This document shows, piece by piece, positions 1-13,482 of a DNA stretch of 64,000 nt. Every line of letters begins with the position of its first letter. The first letter of the stretch is position 1. A model generated the notes under the pieces. That model had not been told where the DNA came from and did not search any database. It worked only from the letters and a program-made list of their open reading frames with translations. The position numbers and the translations under genes are program-made. Origin of the DNA: an uncultured Luminiphilus sp. (lineage in GTDB: Bacteria > Pseudomonadota > Gammaproteobacteria > Pseudomonadales > Halieaceae); NCBI GenBank assembly GCA_943840615.1, contig CALSVI010000006.1, positions 82,375-146,374 on the forward strand. The letters run 5' to 3'.

Positions 1-3710
<3,710 letters not shown>

Positions 3711-3794
3711 CTACCCGGACGTCTGTTTGAACGCCTCTCGGGAACGCCTCTCCGATGGACGATCAGCCTAACAGGAAGCACCGCCGGGCTCAAT

Positions 3795-5099
3795 TCAAAC
3801 TGATGCAGAAACACGCCAAACGGGCTTCAAACCGGTTTCAGCCAGTGCATCGGTGGGCGCCGCCAGACCGGCAAGAGGGCCCATGGGCAGCAACCACACG
3901 GGGCTATTTTCTATTTGAAAAACAAGCAGATGGCGCCGCCACCAAGGGGGGATTCTCATCTCCTTAAGCCATTTATTAATGGGTTTTTGGGGCCGGTTGA
4001 CCGGAGTCAGCACCTCTAGGTCGCGACTAGTAATACATTTCAGCCGTGTCCCCGCCAACAGCGCTGGCCCTTGCGCGGCCGGCTCCCAAGAGAGCTGACC
4101 CCAAGTACCTTCCACGGATTCCCCTACCACCAGCTCATCGGGCAACGCAGTGTGGGGACCGGGCTCGCTCACCCTGACAATCCACCCATTCCAGACTCGC
4201 AGGCATACACCGTCCCAGACTAGCTCGGGAAGACGATCCGGTCCCGCCGTCAACGCCTGCCGTGCGAGCTCCATTAATCGTCGCCGATCCGGCGCGTCGG
4301 TGTCTGATTCACCGAGCCACTGGTGAATGTGTGCGGCGAGCACCGCGGGGTCTGCTGTCGGATCGACCGCGAGCGCCGGTTCGCCCAGCACCGTTTCTTC
4401 GCGTGCCAAAGGCAGCGCGCTGAGGCGCTGCTGGGCCATCGCCTGCAAATTTGCCGCGCGCTGGATCGTCTCCCGATAGCCCGGCCAGCGTTCGGCTACT
4501 GCAGGCAACACCACCTGCCGCAAATAATTGCGGTCCTGCTGCACTTCCTGATTACTGGGATCGGTCACATACTCGAGTCCGGCCGCCTCAACCGCTGCCT
4601 TTAACGTTGCAGCAGGCGTATTCAAAAAAGGCCGAAAAAGCCGCCCCGGACCGCAGGCGCGCTCACGGGGAATTCCCGATAAGCCGCGAGGACCCGCTCC
4701 GCGCAACAACCTCAGCAATACGGTCTCAACCATATCGTCAGCGTGGTGAGCCGTGAACAGGATATCGCCGTCGCCCAGCGCACTCTCAAAGGCTTGATAA
4801 CGCTCCCGCCGAGCATCTGCCTCAACCCCTCGCCCGCTCGGCTCGATATCGCACACCCGAATATGCAGTGGAATATTCAAGGCATCAGCATGGCGCTGGC
4901 AAAGCTCGCTCCAGTCCGTGGCATTTGGATGCAGGCCATGATTGACATGAATGGCCTCAATTGGCGGCGCTGTGGCGGTGTCGCGATAGGCAACCAGCGC
5001 ATAGAGCAGTGCAACGCTGTCCGCACCCCCCGACAGCGCCACCCACCAGCGCGGGGCCTGAATCACCGAGTCCGGAAAGGCAGTCAGGTTCTCGTGCAC
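3795..5099 (-). CDS. tilS: tRNA(Ile)-lysidine synthetase
   Basis: Modifies C34 of the tRNA-Ile CAU anticodon to lysidine, so the tRNA reads AUA and carries isoleucine. The 434-aa protein has the PP-loop ATP motif SGGADS at residues 23-28, HVNHGLHPNA, FTAHHADDMVET and LRGAGPRGLSGI, followed by the substrate-binding and C-terminal domains typical of the long gammaproteobacterial form. It ends 105 bp before pyrG and begins 17 bp after accA, all on the minus strand, a common gammaproteobacterial order. Confidence 0.95.
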   Translation of the reverse strand: MHENLTAFPDSVIQAPRWWVALSGGADSVALLYALVAYRDTATAPPIEAIHVNHGLHPNATDWSELCQRHADALNIPLHIRVCDIEPSGRGVEADARRERYQAFESALGDGDILFTAHHADDMVETVLLRLLRGAGPRGLSGIPRERACGPGRLFRPFLNTPAATLKAAVEAAGLEYVTDPSNQEVQQDRNYLRQVVLPAVAERWPGYRETIQRAANLQAMAQQRLSALPLAREETVLGEPALAVDPTADPAVLAAHIHQWLGESDTDAPDRRRLMELARQALTAGPDRLPELVWDGVCLRVWNGWIVRVSEPGPHTALPDELVVGESVEGTWGQLSWEPAAQGPALLAGTRLKCITSRDLEVLTPVNRPQKPINKWLKEMRIPPWWRRHLLVFQIENSPVWLLPMGPLAGLAAPTDALAETGLKPVWRVSASV

Positions 5100-5116
5100 G
5101 GGTCGCGCACCGGTTC

Positions 5117-6064
5117 TCAGTTACCGTACGACATCAGCCTTCGGTAGCGGGCCTCGAGCATGGTGTCGGTATCCATGGCGGACAAGCGGTCCACCTCTCC
5201 CAGCAAGTGCGCTTTAAGTCGACTGGCCATCTCTACCGGGTCACGATGAGCTCCACCCAGCGGCTCGGGAATCGTCGCGTCAACAATGCCCAGGTCTTGC
5301 AACTTAGAAGACGTCACCCCCATCGCCGCCGCCGCATCGGGCGCAAACTCAGAGCTTTTCCAAATAATGTTGGCGCAGCCCTCCGGCGAGATCACAAAAT
5401 AGGTGGCGTACTGGAGCATTGCCAGGTGATCACCCACGCCGATACCGAGCGCCCCACCTGAAGATCCTTCGCCAATCACAGTGCACACGAGTGGCGTTTT
5501 CAGCCGCGACATCACGGCAAGATTCTGCGCGATCGCCTCGGAAATACCCCGCTCCTCCGAATCGATACCGGGATAGGCTCCAGGCGTGTCGATCAAGGTG
5601 ATGACCGGCATCTTGAAGCGCTCGGCCATTTCCATCAAACGCATCGCCTTGCGATAGCCCTCGGGCTTTGGCATCCCGAAGTTGCGGTACACCTTATCTT
5701 TCACGGCGCGCCCCTTTTCCTGACCAATCACCATGACCGGGCGGCCGTCCAGGCGAGCCACGCCACCAACAATGGCCTTGTCATCAGCAAAATGGCGGTC
5801 GCCATGGAGCTCGTCAAATTCGGTAAAGATCTCGGGAATGTAATCCAGTGAGTAAGGTCTCTGGGGATGTCGGGCCACCCGCACAATGTCCCAGGCGCTG
5901 AGATCGGCATAGATCTTCTCGGTCAGCGCGGTCGATTTTTCACGCAACCGATTAATCTCTTCACCGAGATTCAGATCGGCGTTATCGCCAACTCCCTGCA
6001 GCTCCTCGATTTTCATCTCGAGATCCGCGATCGGCTGTTCAAAGTCTAGATAGTTTGGATTCAT
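5117..6064 (-). CDS. accA: Acetyl-CoA carboxylase carboxyltransferase subunit alpha
   Basis: Alpha half of the carboxyltransferase that moves CO2 from biotin-BCCP to acetyl-CoA, making malonyl-CoA for fatty acid synthesis; it works with AccD in the cytoplasm. The 315-aa protein starts [19 protein letters not shown] and carries [53 protein letters not shown] and [11 protein letters not shown] choose ATG 6062-6064, because six codons upstream would extend the protein beyond the family N-terminus. It is divergent from dusC. Confidence 0.96.
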   Translation of the reverse strand: MNPNYLDFEQPIADLEMKIEELQGVGDNADLNLGEEINRLREKSTALTEKIYADLSAWDIVRVARHPQRPYSLDYIPEIFTEFDELHGDRHFADDKAIVGGVARLDGRPVMVIGQEKGRAVKDKVYRNFGMPKPEGYRKAMRLMEMAERFKMPVITLIDTPGAYPGIDSEERGISEAIAQNLAVMSRLKTPLVCTVIGEGSSGGALGIGVGDHLAMLQYATYFVISPEGCANIIWKSSEFAPDAAAAMGVTSSKLQDLGIVDATIPEPLGGAHRDPVEMASRLKAHLLGEVDRLSAMDTDTMLEARYRRLMSYGN

Positions 6065-6182
6065 AGCATTAGCCCAACCCAACAGGCGCGGCGAGAAGAT
6101 TCGAGTCTCGGAGTCTACAAAGCCAAGCCCTCGCCGTCACGCCCACTGTTAAAAAGTCAGGTATCTGGTTACCCTGCCGGCC

Positions 6183-7172
6183 ATGATCCATCCGCAACCT
6201 ACGCCGCCACGTCTGATCCTCGCGCCCATGGAGGGCGTGGTCGATGCCATCATGCGCGAGCAACTGACGGCCATTGGGGGTTACGAGCGCTGCGTGACAG
6301 AATTTGTGCGCGTGTCTCAAACGGTCCTCCCCAAACGGGTTTTCTTTCGTTACGCCCCCGAATTAAGGCAGGGTGGCGTGACGGCTTCGGGCGTGCCGGT
6401 TTACCTACAGCTCCTGGGATCAGACCCGGAGTTGATGGCGGCAAACGCGGCTCGCGCGGCCGGCCTGGGCGCACCGGGCATCGACCTTAATTTTGGCTGC
6501 CCTGCGAAAACCGTTAATCGATCACAAGGCGGGGCAGCATTATTACGATCCCCTCAACTGATCAGATTGATCTGCGAGCGCGTGCGCGACAGCGTATCGC
6601 CGGCCACACCGGTCACCGCGAAGATTCGTCTAGGTTACGACAGCGACGAGCACTTTGATGACATTCTCGACGCCCTATCAGGCGTTAGCCTGACCGAAAT
6701 CACCATCCATGCGCGTACCCGGCGTCAAGGGTATCGCCCACCGGCGCATTGGCATCAGCTCAAAAGGGCCCGGCAAGTGTTGCCCTACCCCGTGATCGCC
6801 AATGGCGAGCTGTGGTCACCCTCAGATATTCAGCGCTGCGCGAGTATCAGCGGTTGCGACGCCTTTATGCTCGCTCGCGGCGCGCTCTGCCGACCGGATC
6901 TGGGGGCGGCGGTTCAGGCGCTGTATGGCGGCGAGGACAATATCGATTTTGGCTGGCAAGCAGTCCGCCATTTGCTCATTGAATTTTTAGCCCGAAATCA
7001 GGCGGTCTATGACGCCCGCTACGCGGTCAACCCCGTCAAACAATGGCTGGTGTATCTCAAAGTGTATTACCCCCAGGCCGCGGCATTATTTGCTCAGGTG
7101 AAGCGCATAACGGATCCCGATGAAATGGCGATGGCCTTGCGGGGTGAAGTCGGTTTTGCCAAAGCGGCCTAG
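6183..7172 (+). CDS. dusC: tRNA-dihydrouridine(16) synthase DusC
   Basis: FMN enzyme that reduces uridine to dihydrouridine in the D-loop of tRNA, position 16 for the DusC branch. The 329-aa protein shows LILAPMEGVVDAIMRE at the N-terminus, the catalytic-cysteine block IDLNFGCPAKTVN, TAKIRLGYD, EITIHARTR and a later FMN phosphate-binding segment around VIANGELWS. I favour DusC over DusA or DusB because of the MEGVVD opening and FGCPAKTVN. It is transcribed away from accA. Confidence 0.9.
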   Translation: MIHPQPTPPRLILAPMEGVVDAIMREQLTAIGGYERCVTEFVRVSQTVLPKRVFFRYAPELRQGGVTASGVPVYLQLLGSDPELMAANAARAAGLGAPGIDLNFGCPAKTVNRSQGGAALLRSPQLIRLICERVRDSVSPATPVTAKIRLGYDSDEHFDDILDALSGVSLTEITIHARTRRQGYRPPAHWHQLKRARQVLPYPVIANGELWSPSDIQRCASISGCDAFMLARGALCRPDLGAAVQALYGGEDNIDFGWQAVRHLLIEFLARNQAVYDARYAVNPVKQWLVYLKVYYPQAAALFAQVKRITDPDEMAMALRGEVGFAKAA

Positions 7173-7287
7173 AATGCGTCGCGACTCGGGTCGGGATGCT
7201 CGCCCACCGATTTTTGGCGGAGCAGTTTGCAACCCATACTGGGGCATCGCGGCTTTGGTCCGCTGAGCAAAGAGAGGAGATGAAACG

Positions 7288-8829
7288 ATGACCACATTGG
7301 CCGCGAATCCCGCTGGCGATCTCTGGGGCCACCCCAAGGGGCTCTATGTTTGCTTTGCCACGGAGCTGTGGGAGCGTTTCTCGTTCTACGGCATGAAGTA
7401 TCTGCTCTTGCTGTACCTCACCAAGTACCATCTGTTCACCGACGCCGCCGGGCTGGGTGTGCTGGGGAGTTATGCGTCGCTTGTTTATGCGATGCCCGTT
7501 CTCGGCGGACTCATCGCTGACCGCTTTATTGGCATGCGCAAGGCCGTCACCTTTGGCGGTCTGTTACTGGTCGCCGGGCACCTCGGAATGGCCTTCGAAG
7601 GTGAAGCTGCGCAGCAAACTGCACAGGGCATTGTCCGCGATACGCAGGCGCTGTCGGTTTTTTATCTATCGCTGGCACTGATCGTGGTCGGCGTGGGCTT
7701 CCTCAAGCCCAATATCTCCACGGTCGTCGGCAAACTCTACCCAGTGGACGATCCGCGACGCGACGCCGGCTTCACCATCTTTTACATGGGCATCAATATC
7801 GGCGCGTTCAGCGCTACCTTGCTCTGTGGTTGGCTGGGTGAGGTTTATGGCTGGTCCTGGGGCTTTGGCGCCGCCGGCGTTGGCATGCTGCTGGGTTTGA
7901 TCATGTTTCAATGGGGACAGCAGTACCTCATGGGTCACGGCGAGCCCGCCGAGCCAGAACAGTTAAAGCACTCCGTCGGGCTACCCGGACTGACGGTTGA
8001 ACGCAGTATTTATCTGGGCAGCCTGCTCATGGTCGCAGTGGTCTGGCAACTGGTTCAACTCACCGCAACGGTGGGCACGCTGCTCGATGTGCTGTCGCTG
8101 ACCGTGCTGGCAGGACTCGGCTGGTTCCTCGTTTTCCGCTGTAACAAGGTGGAGCGCGAGCGCATGTTCGTGCTGATCATGCTGACGCTCTCCACCGTGA
8201 TCTTCTGGGCACTGTTCGAGCAAGGCGCCGGCTCCATGACGCTGTATGCCGACCGCGTGACAGATAAAACGCTGTTCGGCGTCTCACTGACGGCGGCGCA
8301 GTTTGGCGCCGCTAACTCGTTCTTCATTTTTTCGCTGGCACCCCTGTTCGCCATGCTCTGGATTCGCCTTGGCCAACGCGGCTGGGAGCCCAGTACCCCC
8401 GTTAAGTTCTCTCTGGGTATCGCACAAGCCGGTCTGGGCTTTGGCGCACTGGTGTACGGCGCGCAGTTTCCTGATCAAGCGGGCGTGGTGTCCGCTTGGT
8501 GGCTGATTGTGGCCTACCTACTTCATACAACCGGCGAGCTCTGCCTCAGCCCGGTGGGCCTGTCGGCGGTCACCAAACTGGCTGTACCCTCCGTTGTAGG
8601 GGTCATGATGGGGACGTGGTTTCTGGCATCCGCCTATTCTTCGTATGTGGCCGCACAGATCGCCACCATCGCCGCCCGACCCTCAGACGAATCCACGCTC
8701 GACCTCTCGGGTGCGTTAACGGGCTATACCGAGCTCTTCAGTCAGCTGCTTTACATCGGCCTGGCAGGCGGAGTGGTGCTGCTGATGTTGTCCCCCCTGC
8801 TGAAGCGCATGATGCACGGCGTGAGATAA
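7288..8829 (+). CDS. POT/PTR2-family proton:oligopeptide symporter
   Basis: Predicted inner-membrane proton-coupled di/tripeptide transporter. The 513-aa protein is rich in hydrophobic helices and contains the family signatures: an N-terminal ELWERFSFYGMK (the ExxER-type proton/peptide motif), a loop LIADRFIGMRKAV after the second helix, and the PTR2 signature FYMGINIGAFSATLLCGWLGE. The start ATG (7288) follows AGAGGAGA. It is convergent with the RND pump gene, their stops being adjacent. The family assignment is firm; the substrate (peptide rather than nitrate or other) is inferred. Confidence 0.9.
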   Translation: MTTLAANPAGDLWGHPKGLYVCFATELWERFSFYGMKYLLLLYLTKYHLFTDAAGLGVLGSYASLVYAMPVLGGLIADRFIGMRKAVTFGGLLLVAGHLGMAFEGEAAQQTAQGIVRDTQALSVFYLSLALIVVGVGFLKPNISTVVGKLYPVDDPRRDAGFTIFYMGINIGAFSATLLCGWLGEVYGWSWGFGAAGVGMLLGLIMFQWGQQYLMGHGEPAEPEQLKHSVGLPGLTVERSIYLGSLLMVAVVWQLVQLTATVGTLLDVLSLTVLAGLGWFLVFRCNKVERERMFVLIMLTLSTVIFWALFEQGAGSMTLYADRVTDKTLFGVSLTAAQFGAANSFFIFSLAPLFAMLWIRLGQRGWEPSTPVKFSLGIAQAGLGFGALVYGAQFPDQAGVVSAWWLIVAYLLHTTGELCLSPVGLSAVTKLAVPSVVGVMMGTWFLASAYSSYVAAQIATIAARPSDESTLDLSGALTGYTELFSQLLYIGLAGGVVLLMLSPLLKRMMHGVR

Positions 8830-8830
8830 A

Positions 8831-11800
8831 TCAGACCGGCACCGAGGCCGCCTCGTCCGCGCCGGGACTGGCGGTTCTTCGTCGCTTTCTGGCGAGCCGC
8901 ATTTGCTGCCAGTCGTAACCGACCAAGTACATCGCCGGCACCAGCAGCAGGCTCACAAAGAGCGCAAAAAATACGCCAAAGGCCAGCGACAACACCGCAG
9001 GCTTGAGAAACTGGGCGCTGGTAGATTGCTCTGCCATGATCGGGATCAGGCCAACAAAGGTCGTCACCGTGGTCAGGAATATCGGTCGGAACCGGCTGAC
9101 CGCGGACGTCACCAACGCTTTTGGCGGCGACATGCCTTCGCGCTCCAGTCGGCGCACGTAGTCAATCAGTACCAGGTTGTCGTTGACCACCACTCCCGCC
9201 GCGGCGCCGATACCGAAGTAAGAGAACAGCGCCATTGGCAAGTTGAAGATGAGGTGTCCGAAGACCGCTCCCATGAAACCAAAAGGCATGGCGGTCATGA
9301 TCAGCAACGGCAGGCTGTAGGACCGGAACGCGACCGCGATCAATGCGTAGATGACAAATAGTGCAATCGTATACAGCGCGATGATCTCACTGAAAAACTC
9401 TGCCTCCGCCTCCTGCGACCCCCCCTTCAGGATTTCGAGGCCCGGATACATTGCCAGCAACTCTGGCACGTAGTCGTCTTTTACTGCGCGATTAATTTCC
9501 TCCAAAGATTCGGGTTCCACCGTGGCACGAACGGTCACCACGCGCTCGCCGTTTCGCCGCGTAATGCGCCGCGTCGCCTGCCCGGCCTCCACCTCGGCGA
9601 CGGCAAGCAGCGGTACTAGCCGGCCGTCCGGCGTGCGAATGCGCACGTCCTCAAAAGAACCCAACGATGACCGGGCCGTCTCGGGATAACGGACCATCAC
9701 GCGCACATCGCCATCCTCACGCGGGAGGCGTTGGACCTCCTCTCCATAAAAGGCCTGGCGTACCTGACTCGATACATCACCCAGCGTAATACCCAGTCGC
9801 TCAGCGCCTGGCAGCAGATTGAACCGCAACTCGGGCAAAGAACCCCACTGGTCATCGCGAATAAAATACGTCTTATCGTAGCTTGCAAGATGTTCCTGCA
9901 ACATGCGACTCGCTGCGTTTAAAGTATCGAGATCATCGTGTTGCAGCAGGAAGGTAATACTGGCCTCACTGTCATTCAGCGTGAAGTTCACCTTGACCTC
10001 GTCCGCATCGGGGATATCTCCCACCAAGTCAGAGAAGCGCTCGGCTGTCTCCCTTGCGCTCAAATGGCGCTGATCGGGTGGCGCAAGTTGAACAATGGCA
10101 ATCACACTGCCGCGGCGCGCCCGGGTGTACCAACCCTCTATGAGTTCACCCGTACCCTTGCCAACTTTCGCCTCCCCGTTGATGTCTGCCACGAGCTGCT
10201 TTTCGGCTCGCTGGAGCTGGCCCAACACTTCCAGTGAGCGGCTATAGGGCGTACCCGGAGGCAAGCTCACGTCGATATACACCACTTCATTCTCTACCTG
10301 TGGCGAAAAGAAAAACTTTACCCAGCCGCTGTTGAACAGGCCTAAAGACACTAAAAAGAGCGAGAAGAACACCATCACGGTGGTGTATCGCCGCGCCAAG
10401 CACCACTCGAGAAAGGGTCGGTATGTGTTCTCAGAAAACCGCACAATACTGTCTGCAATGCGCTTCTGCCGGATCATCCATTTTGAGGTGGGCGCGGACG
10501 TCTTCACATTGCGCAGATGACTGGGCAAAATCAGGAAGGCCTCGATCAGCGAAAACAGCAGTGCCAGCGTGATCACCACCGACAGCTGCCGCGTGAACTG
10601 AGCAGTAATACCCGAGAGAAACAGCCACGGCGCAAATGCCACAATCGTGGTGAGCACCGCAAAAATGACCGGCCGACTCACCGCGAAGGCACCCGCTATC
10701 GCGGCATCCTCGCCAGCTAGACCGCGCTGGTGCGCGTGGTGATGAATACTCTCACCCACCACGATCGCATCATCGACCACAATCCCCAGAACCAGCAGAA
10801 AGGCAAAAGTCGACAATAAGTTCAGTGACACATCGTTCGCCGGAAGCAGCGCGAAGGCACCGAGAAAACTGACGCCAATCCCCACCGTGACCCATAGCGC
10901 CACTTTAGGCTCTAAGGTCAAAATGAGAATGCCGAACACCAGCAGCAGGCCAATAATGGAGGATTCGGCAATCAGCTCCATGCGATCTTTAAAAACGTCA
11001 GCCGTGTCTGACCAAAGATCGAGCTCCACCCCGACAGGCAGGGTCGGCTTCGTTTGGGCGATCCATTCCTGAACAGCCTGACTGGCCTTGACCACTTGCA
11101 TGTCGTCGGTGGACTTCACCTGCAACAATAAAGCGGGCTTGCCGTTTGCGGTGGCGAGAATCTGGTTCTGTTCGAATCCGTCGATGACGGTCGCCACATC
11201 GATTACCCGCACTTGACCGCCATTCGCCGTCTGGCGAACCACAATCTGCTCAAAATCGGTCTGGCTATCGGCGAGATTCTCTGCCCGCAACTGAACGTCG
11301 CCCGTTTGGGTCCGCACCTCTCCCACTGAGACGTTCATCGAGTCGCGTCGAATGGCGGTAGCGACATCCGAAAAGCTCAAACCGTACGTGCGCAGCGCGC
11401 GCTCGGACAGTTCGATGGTGACTTCTTCGCGACGAGAACCAAAAACCTCCACCTGCGAAATATAAGGAAGGCCTGCTACCTCGTTGCGCAAACGGTTTGC
11501 GAGGCGCGTCAGTGCACGCTCTCCGACATCGCCCGCGATCGTGACGCGAATCATTTCCTGACGCCACTCCAGACGCCGCACCCGGGGGTTTTCGATGTCT
11601 CGGGGGAACGCGGTCACCGAATCGACCGCATTTTTGATGTCATTCAGAAACCCATTCAGGTTAACCGAGGGGAATGTCTCTACCGATAGCGACCCTAAAC
11701 CCTCTCTGGCCTCCGAGGTCACGCGGTAGACGTTGGAGACATTTTTCAGTGCCTCTTCCACGCGTTGGATGACCTGCTGCTCCACCTCTTTCGGAGACGC

Positions 11801-11962
11801 GCCCGGCCAAATCACTTCGACCTGAACAATATCGGGTTGCACCGAGGGAAAGGCTTCTTTCTCGATATCGCGCAGGCCCAACCAGCCCGCCGTGATGATG
11901 ATCAGCATTAACAGGTTGGCGGCAACCGGGTTGCGCACCCACCATCGGATCAGACCTTCCAT
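8831..11962 (-). CDS. RND efflux transporter permease, AcrB/HAE1-like
   Basis: Inner-membrane proton-driven pump component that works with the adaptor encoded immediately upstream (11973-13181). The roughly 1043-aa protein opens MEGLIRWWVRNPVAANLLML (TM1), has a first periplasmic loop with FPSVQPDIVQVEVIWPGAS, then TM2-6 including VLGIVVDDAIVVGESIHHH with the paired aspartates of the proton relay, a second large periplasmic loop and TM7-12. I choose ATG 11960-11962, 10 bp after the adaptor stop, because a longer reading would add 20 residues overlapping the adaptor gene. The sequence looks closest to the multidrug/HAE1 branch; the substrate is unknown. No outer-membrane TolC gene is adjacent. 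Confidence 0.92.
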   Translation of the reverse strand: MEGLIRWWVRNPVAANLLMLIIITAGWLGLRDIEKEAFPSVQPDIVQVEVIWPGASPKEVEQQVIQRVEEALKNVSNVYRVTSEAREGLGSLSVETFPSVNLNGFLNDIKNAVDSVTAFPRDIENPRVRRLEWRQEMIRVTIAGDVGERALTRLANRLRNEVAGLPYISQVEVFGSRREEVTIELSERALRTYGLSFSDVATAIRRDSMNVSVGEVRTQTGDVQLRAENLADSQTDFEQIVVRQTANGGQVRVIDVATVIDGFEQNQILATANGKPALLLQVKSTDDMQVVKASQAVQEWIAQTKPTLPVGVELDLWSDTADVFKDRMELIAESSIIGLLLVFGILILTLEPKVALWVTVGIGVSFLGAFALLPANDVSLNLLSTFAFLLVLGIVVDDAIVVGESIHHHAHQRGLAGEDAAIAGAFAVSRPVIFAVLTTIVAFAPWLFLSGITAQFTRQLSVVITLALLFSLIEAFLILPSHLRNVKTSAPTSKWMIRQKRIADSIVRFSENTYRPFLEWCLARRYTTVMVFFSLFLVSLGLFNSGWVKFFFSPQVENEVVYIDVSLPPGTPYSRSLEVLGQLQRAEKQLVADINGEAKVGKGTGELIEGWYTRARRGSVIAIVQLAPPDQRHLSARETAERFSDLVGDIPDADEVKVNFTLNDSEASITFLLQHDDLDTLNAASRMLQEHLASYDKTYFIRDDQWGSLPELRFNLLPGAERLGITLGDVSSQVRQAFYGEEVQRLPREDGDVRVMVRYPETARSSLGSFEDVRIRTPDGRLVPLLAVAEVEAGQATRRITRRNGERVVTVRATVEPESLEEINRAVKDDYVPELLAMYPGLEILKGGSQEAEAEFFSEIIALYTIALFVIYALIAVAFRSYSLPLLIMTAMPFGFMGAVFGHLIFNLPMALFSYFGIGAAAGVVVNDNLVLIDYVRRLEREGMSPPKALVTSAVSRFRPIFLTTVTTFVGLIPIMAEQSTSAQFLKPAVLSLAFGVFFALFVSLLLVPAMYLVGYDWQQMRLARKRRRTASPGADEAASVPV

Positions 11963-11972
11963 GTCATTAGCC

Positions 11973-13181
11973 TCAGGCTTCGTTGTCTTCGATAGCCGCT
12001 TCGGTACTCGCGCTCTCGGCAATCACACTGTCGTCCATCGCCTCAAGGCGCATACCGCGAATCGGGTTGCGAATGGCCGATACGATTACCCGTTCGCCCG
12101 CTTCCACACCTGCTGACAGCAAGACGCTGTCGCGATTGCGGTAGATGACCTGGACCTGACGCACATCGAGCAGGCCCTCACCGTCGATCACAAACACCTC
12201 ATCTCCAGGCCGCAGACCCTCTGCGGTAATTTGAATTGCGTCGACAATCGGACGTCCTTGAATTTCTGCATCAACGTACAGGCCCACTGCCAGCGGCATA
12301 CCGGTCGCAGAGTGTGTCTGGCCGTAGGGGTCTTCGATCCTGACCGTGCCATAAATCGTCCGCGTCGCGGGATCGATTGCGGCATCAAGGCCCGTCAGCA
12401 CCCCCTGCCATTGGTGCAACATGCCACCGACCATCGCCGACAGCGTTGTCGACAAGCTCCCGGCGTCACCACCACTGAAGCCGATAGGCACACCCAAGGC
12501 GGATAATTGATTAATGGTGAGCGCCAAGCGCACCTCGGCAACATCGGTGCCAAACACCGTGCCCAGCACTTTCCCCGGGCTAACGTACTGACCCAGATCT
12601 ACTGACTGAGCCTCCACTCTGCCGGCAAAGGGCAAGCTGATTTGTGTTCGCTCAAGATTGGTGAGCGCAAGCGAGAGTGACGTTTCGGCCGCCTTCAGAG
12701 AAGACTGTGCGCGCGCCACCTGCGGTTTTTTTAGCGCCAGTGACGATGGATTTTTTTGACCTGCGAGCTGCTTGCGAGCGACGTCGGCGTCAGCCAATGC
12801 TTGCTCAAGATCGACTACCGCTGCCGCAACGCGAGCCTGTCGCTCATCAACGGCCGCGCGGTAGTCTGTGTCCTCGACCGAGAGCAACACATCACCCGGA
12901 CCAAACTGGCCGCCTTCAATAAAAGCCGGTGCAATCGCCGTGATCTTTCCACCTACCTGTGCCACGAGCTGAGTGCGCACACCCGGGCGGACCTCACCGT
13001 AGGCGACGACGGTGGGTCGTGTCGTGGCCCGGATAGCCGGCACCACATCGACACTAGTGGGGCGTGGCGGCTCAATATTGGGCTCCGGCTGAGGCTTGGT
13101 CACCTGCAACAGAGCGTAGATCGCAATACCTGCAAGACCCGCTCCGATCGGCCACGCAGCGCGGCGCAATTGCGCAATCAT
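11973..13181 (-). CDS. RND efflux periplasmic adaptor subunit (HlyD/MFP family)
   Basis: Membrane-fusion adaptor linking the RND pump to an outer-membrane channel. The 402-aa protein has an N-terminal membrane anchor (about residues 10-28), a barrel-sandwich (lipoyl-like) half around TQLVAQVGGKITAIAP, an alanine-rich coiled-coil hairpin (about residues 110-180) with the matching second half LPFAGRVEAQSVDLGQYVSPG, then beta-barrel and membrane-proximal domains. The start follows a strong AAGGAG site. It heads a two-gene operon with the pump. Confidence 0.92.
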   Translation of the reverse strand: MIAQLRRAAWPIGAGLAGIAIYALLQVTKPQPEPNIEPPRPTSVDVVPAIRATTRPTVVAYGEVRPGVRTQLVAQVGGKITAIAPAFIEGGQFGPGDVLLSVEDTDYRAAVDERQARVAAAVVDLEQALADADVARKQLAGQKNPSSLALKKPQVARAQSSLKAAETSLSLALTNLERTQISLPFAGRVEAQSVDLGQYVSPGKVLGTVFGTDVAEVRLALTINQLSALGVPIGFSGGDAGSLSTTLSAMVGGMLHQWQGVLTGLDAAIDPATRTIYGTVRIEDPYGQTHSATGMPLAVGLYVDAEIQGRPIVDAIQITAEGLRPGDEVFVIDGEGLLDVRQVQVIYRNRDSVLLSAGVEAGERVIVSAIRNPIRGMRLEAMDDSVIAESASTEAAIEDNEA

Positions 13182-13224
13182 CTTTATCTCCTTGGTCAGG
13201 CCACGGCAGGGCTATTCGTCATTG

Positions 13225-13236
13225 CCATTGCAATGG
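13225..13236. promoter_or_regulatory. 12-bp perfect palindrome upstream of the RND adaptor gene
   Basis: CCATTGCAATGG is a perfect inverted repeat 44 bp upstream of the adaptor start codon, in the 300-bp divergent intergenic region (13182-13482). It could be an operator for a dimeric repressor, but no regulator gene is adjacent. Function is inferred from position and symmetry only. Confidence 0.35.
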
Positions 13237-13384
13237 AGACACCACCGTGACGGCCACCTTCCGTGGCGGATATGCCTCTTCCTCACTATGCCTTACTCGA
13301 TAAGCAAGAGGCTGTCGCCTATGTTACTGCGTCAACACCCCGTGCTCCATGGGGATATGTCGCATTTGATGTGGCGCAATAGCC

Positions 13385-13398
13385 CAATGTGAACATTG
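13385..13398. promoter_or_regulatory. Operator-like inverted repeat upstream of the saccharopine-dehydrogenase-like gene
   Basis: CAATGT-GA-ACATTG is a 6-bp inverted repeat with a 2-bp spacer, 84 bp upstream of ATG 13483. Its symmetry and spacing resemble a small dimer-binding operator. Apart from this and the palindrome at 13225, I see no gene-like content in 13182-13482. Confidence 0.35.
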
Positions 13399-13482
13399 TG
13401 CGCAGAAGTACCAGCCTCAGCCACCCGGCTGGCGCAGCAGACTTGCTACCCTTCGCAACATTATTCTGCAAACGAGAACACC

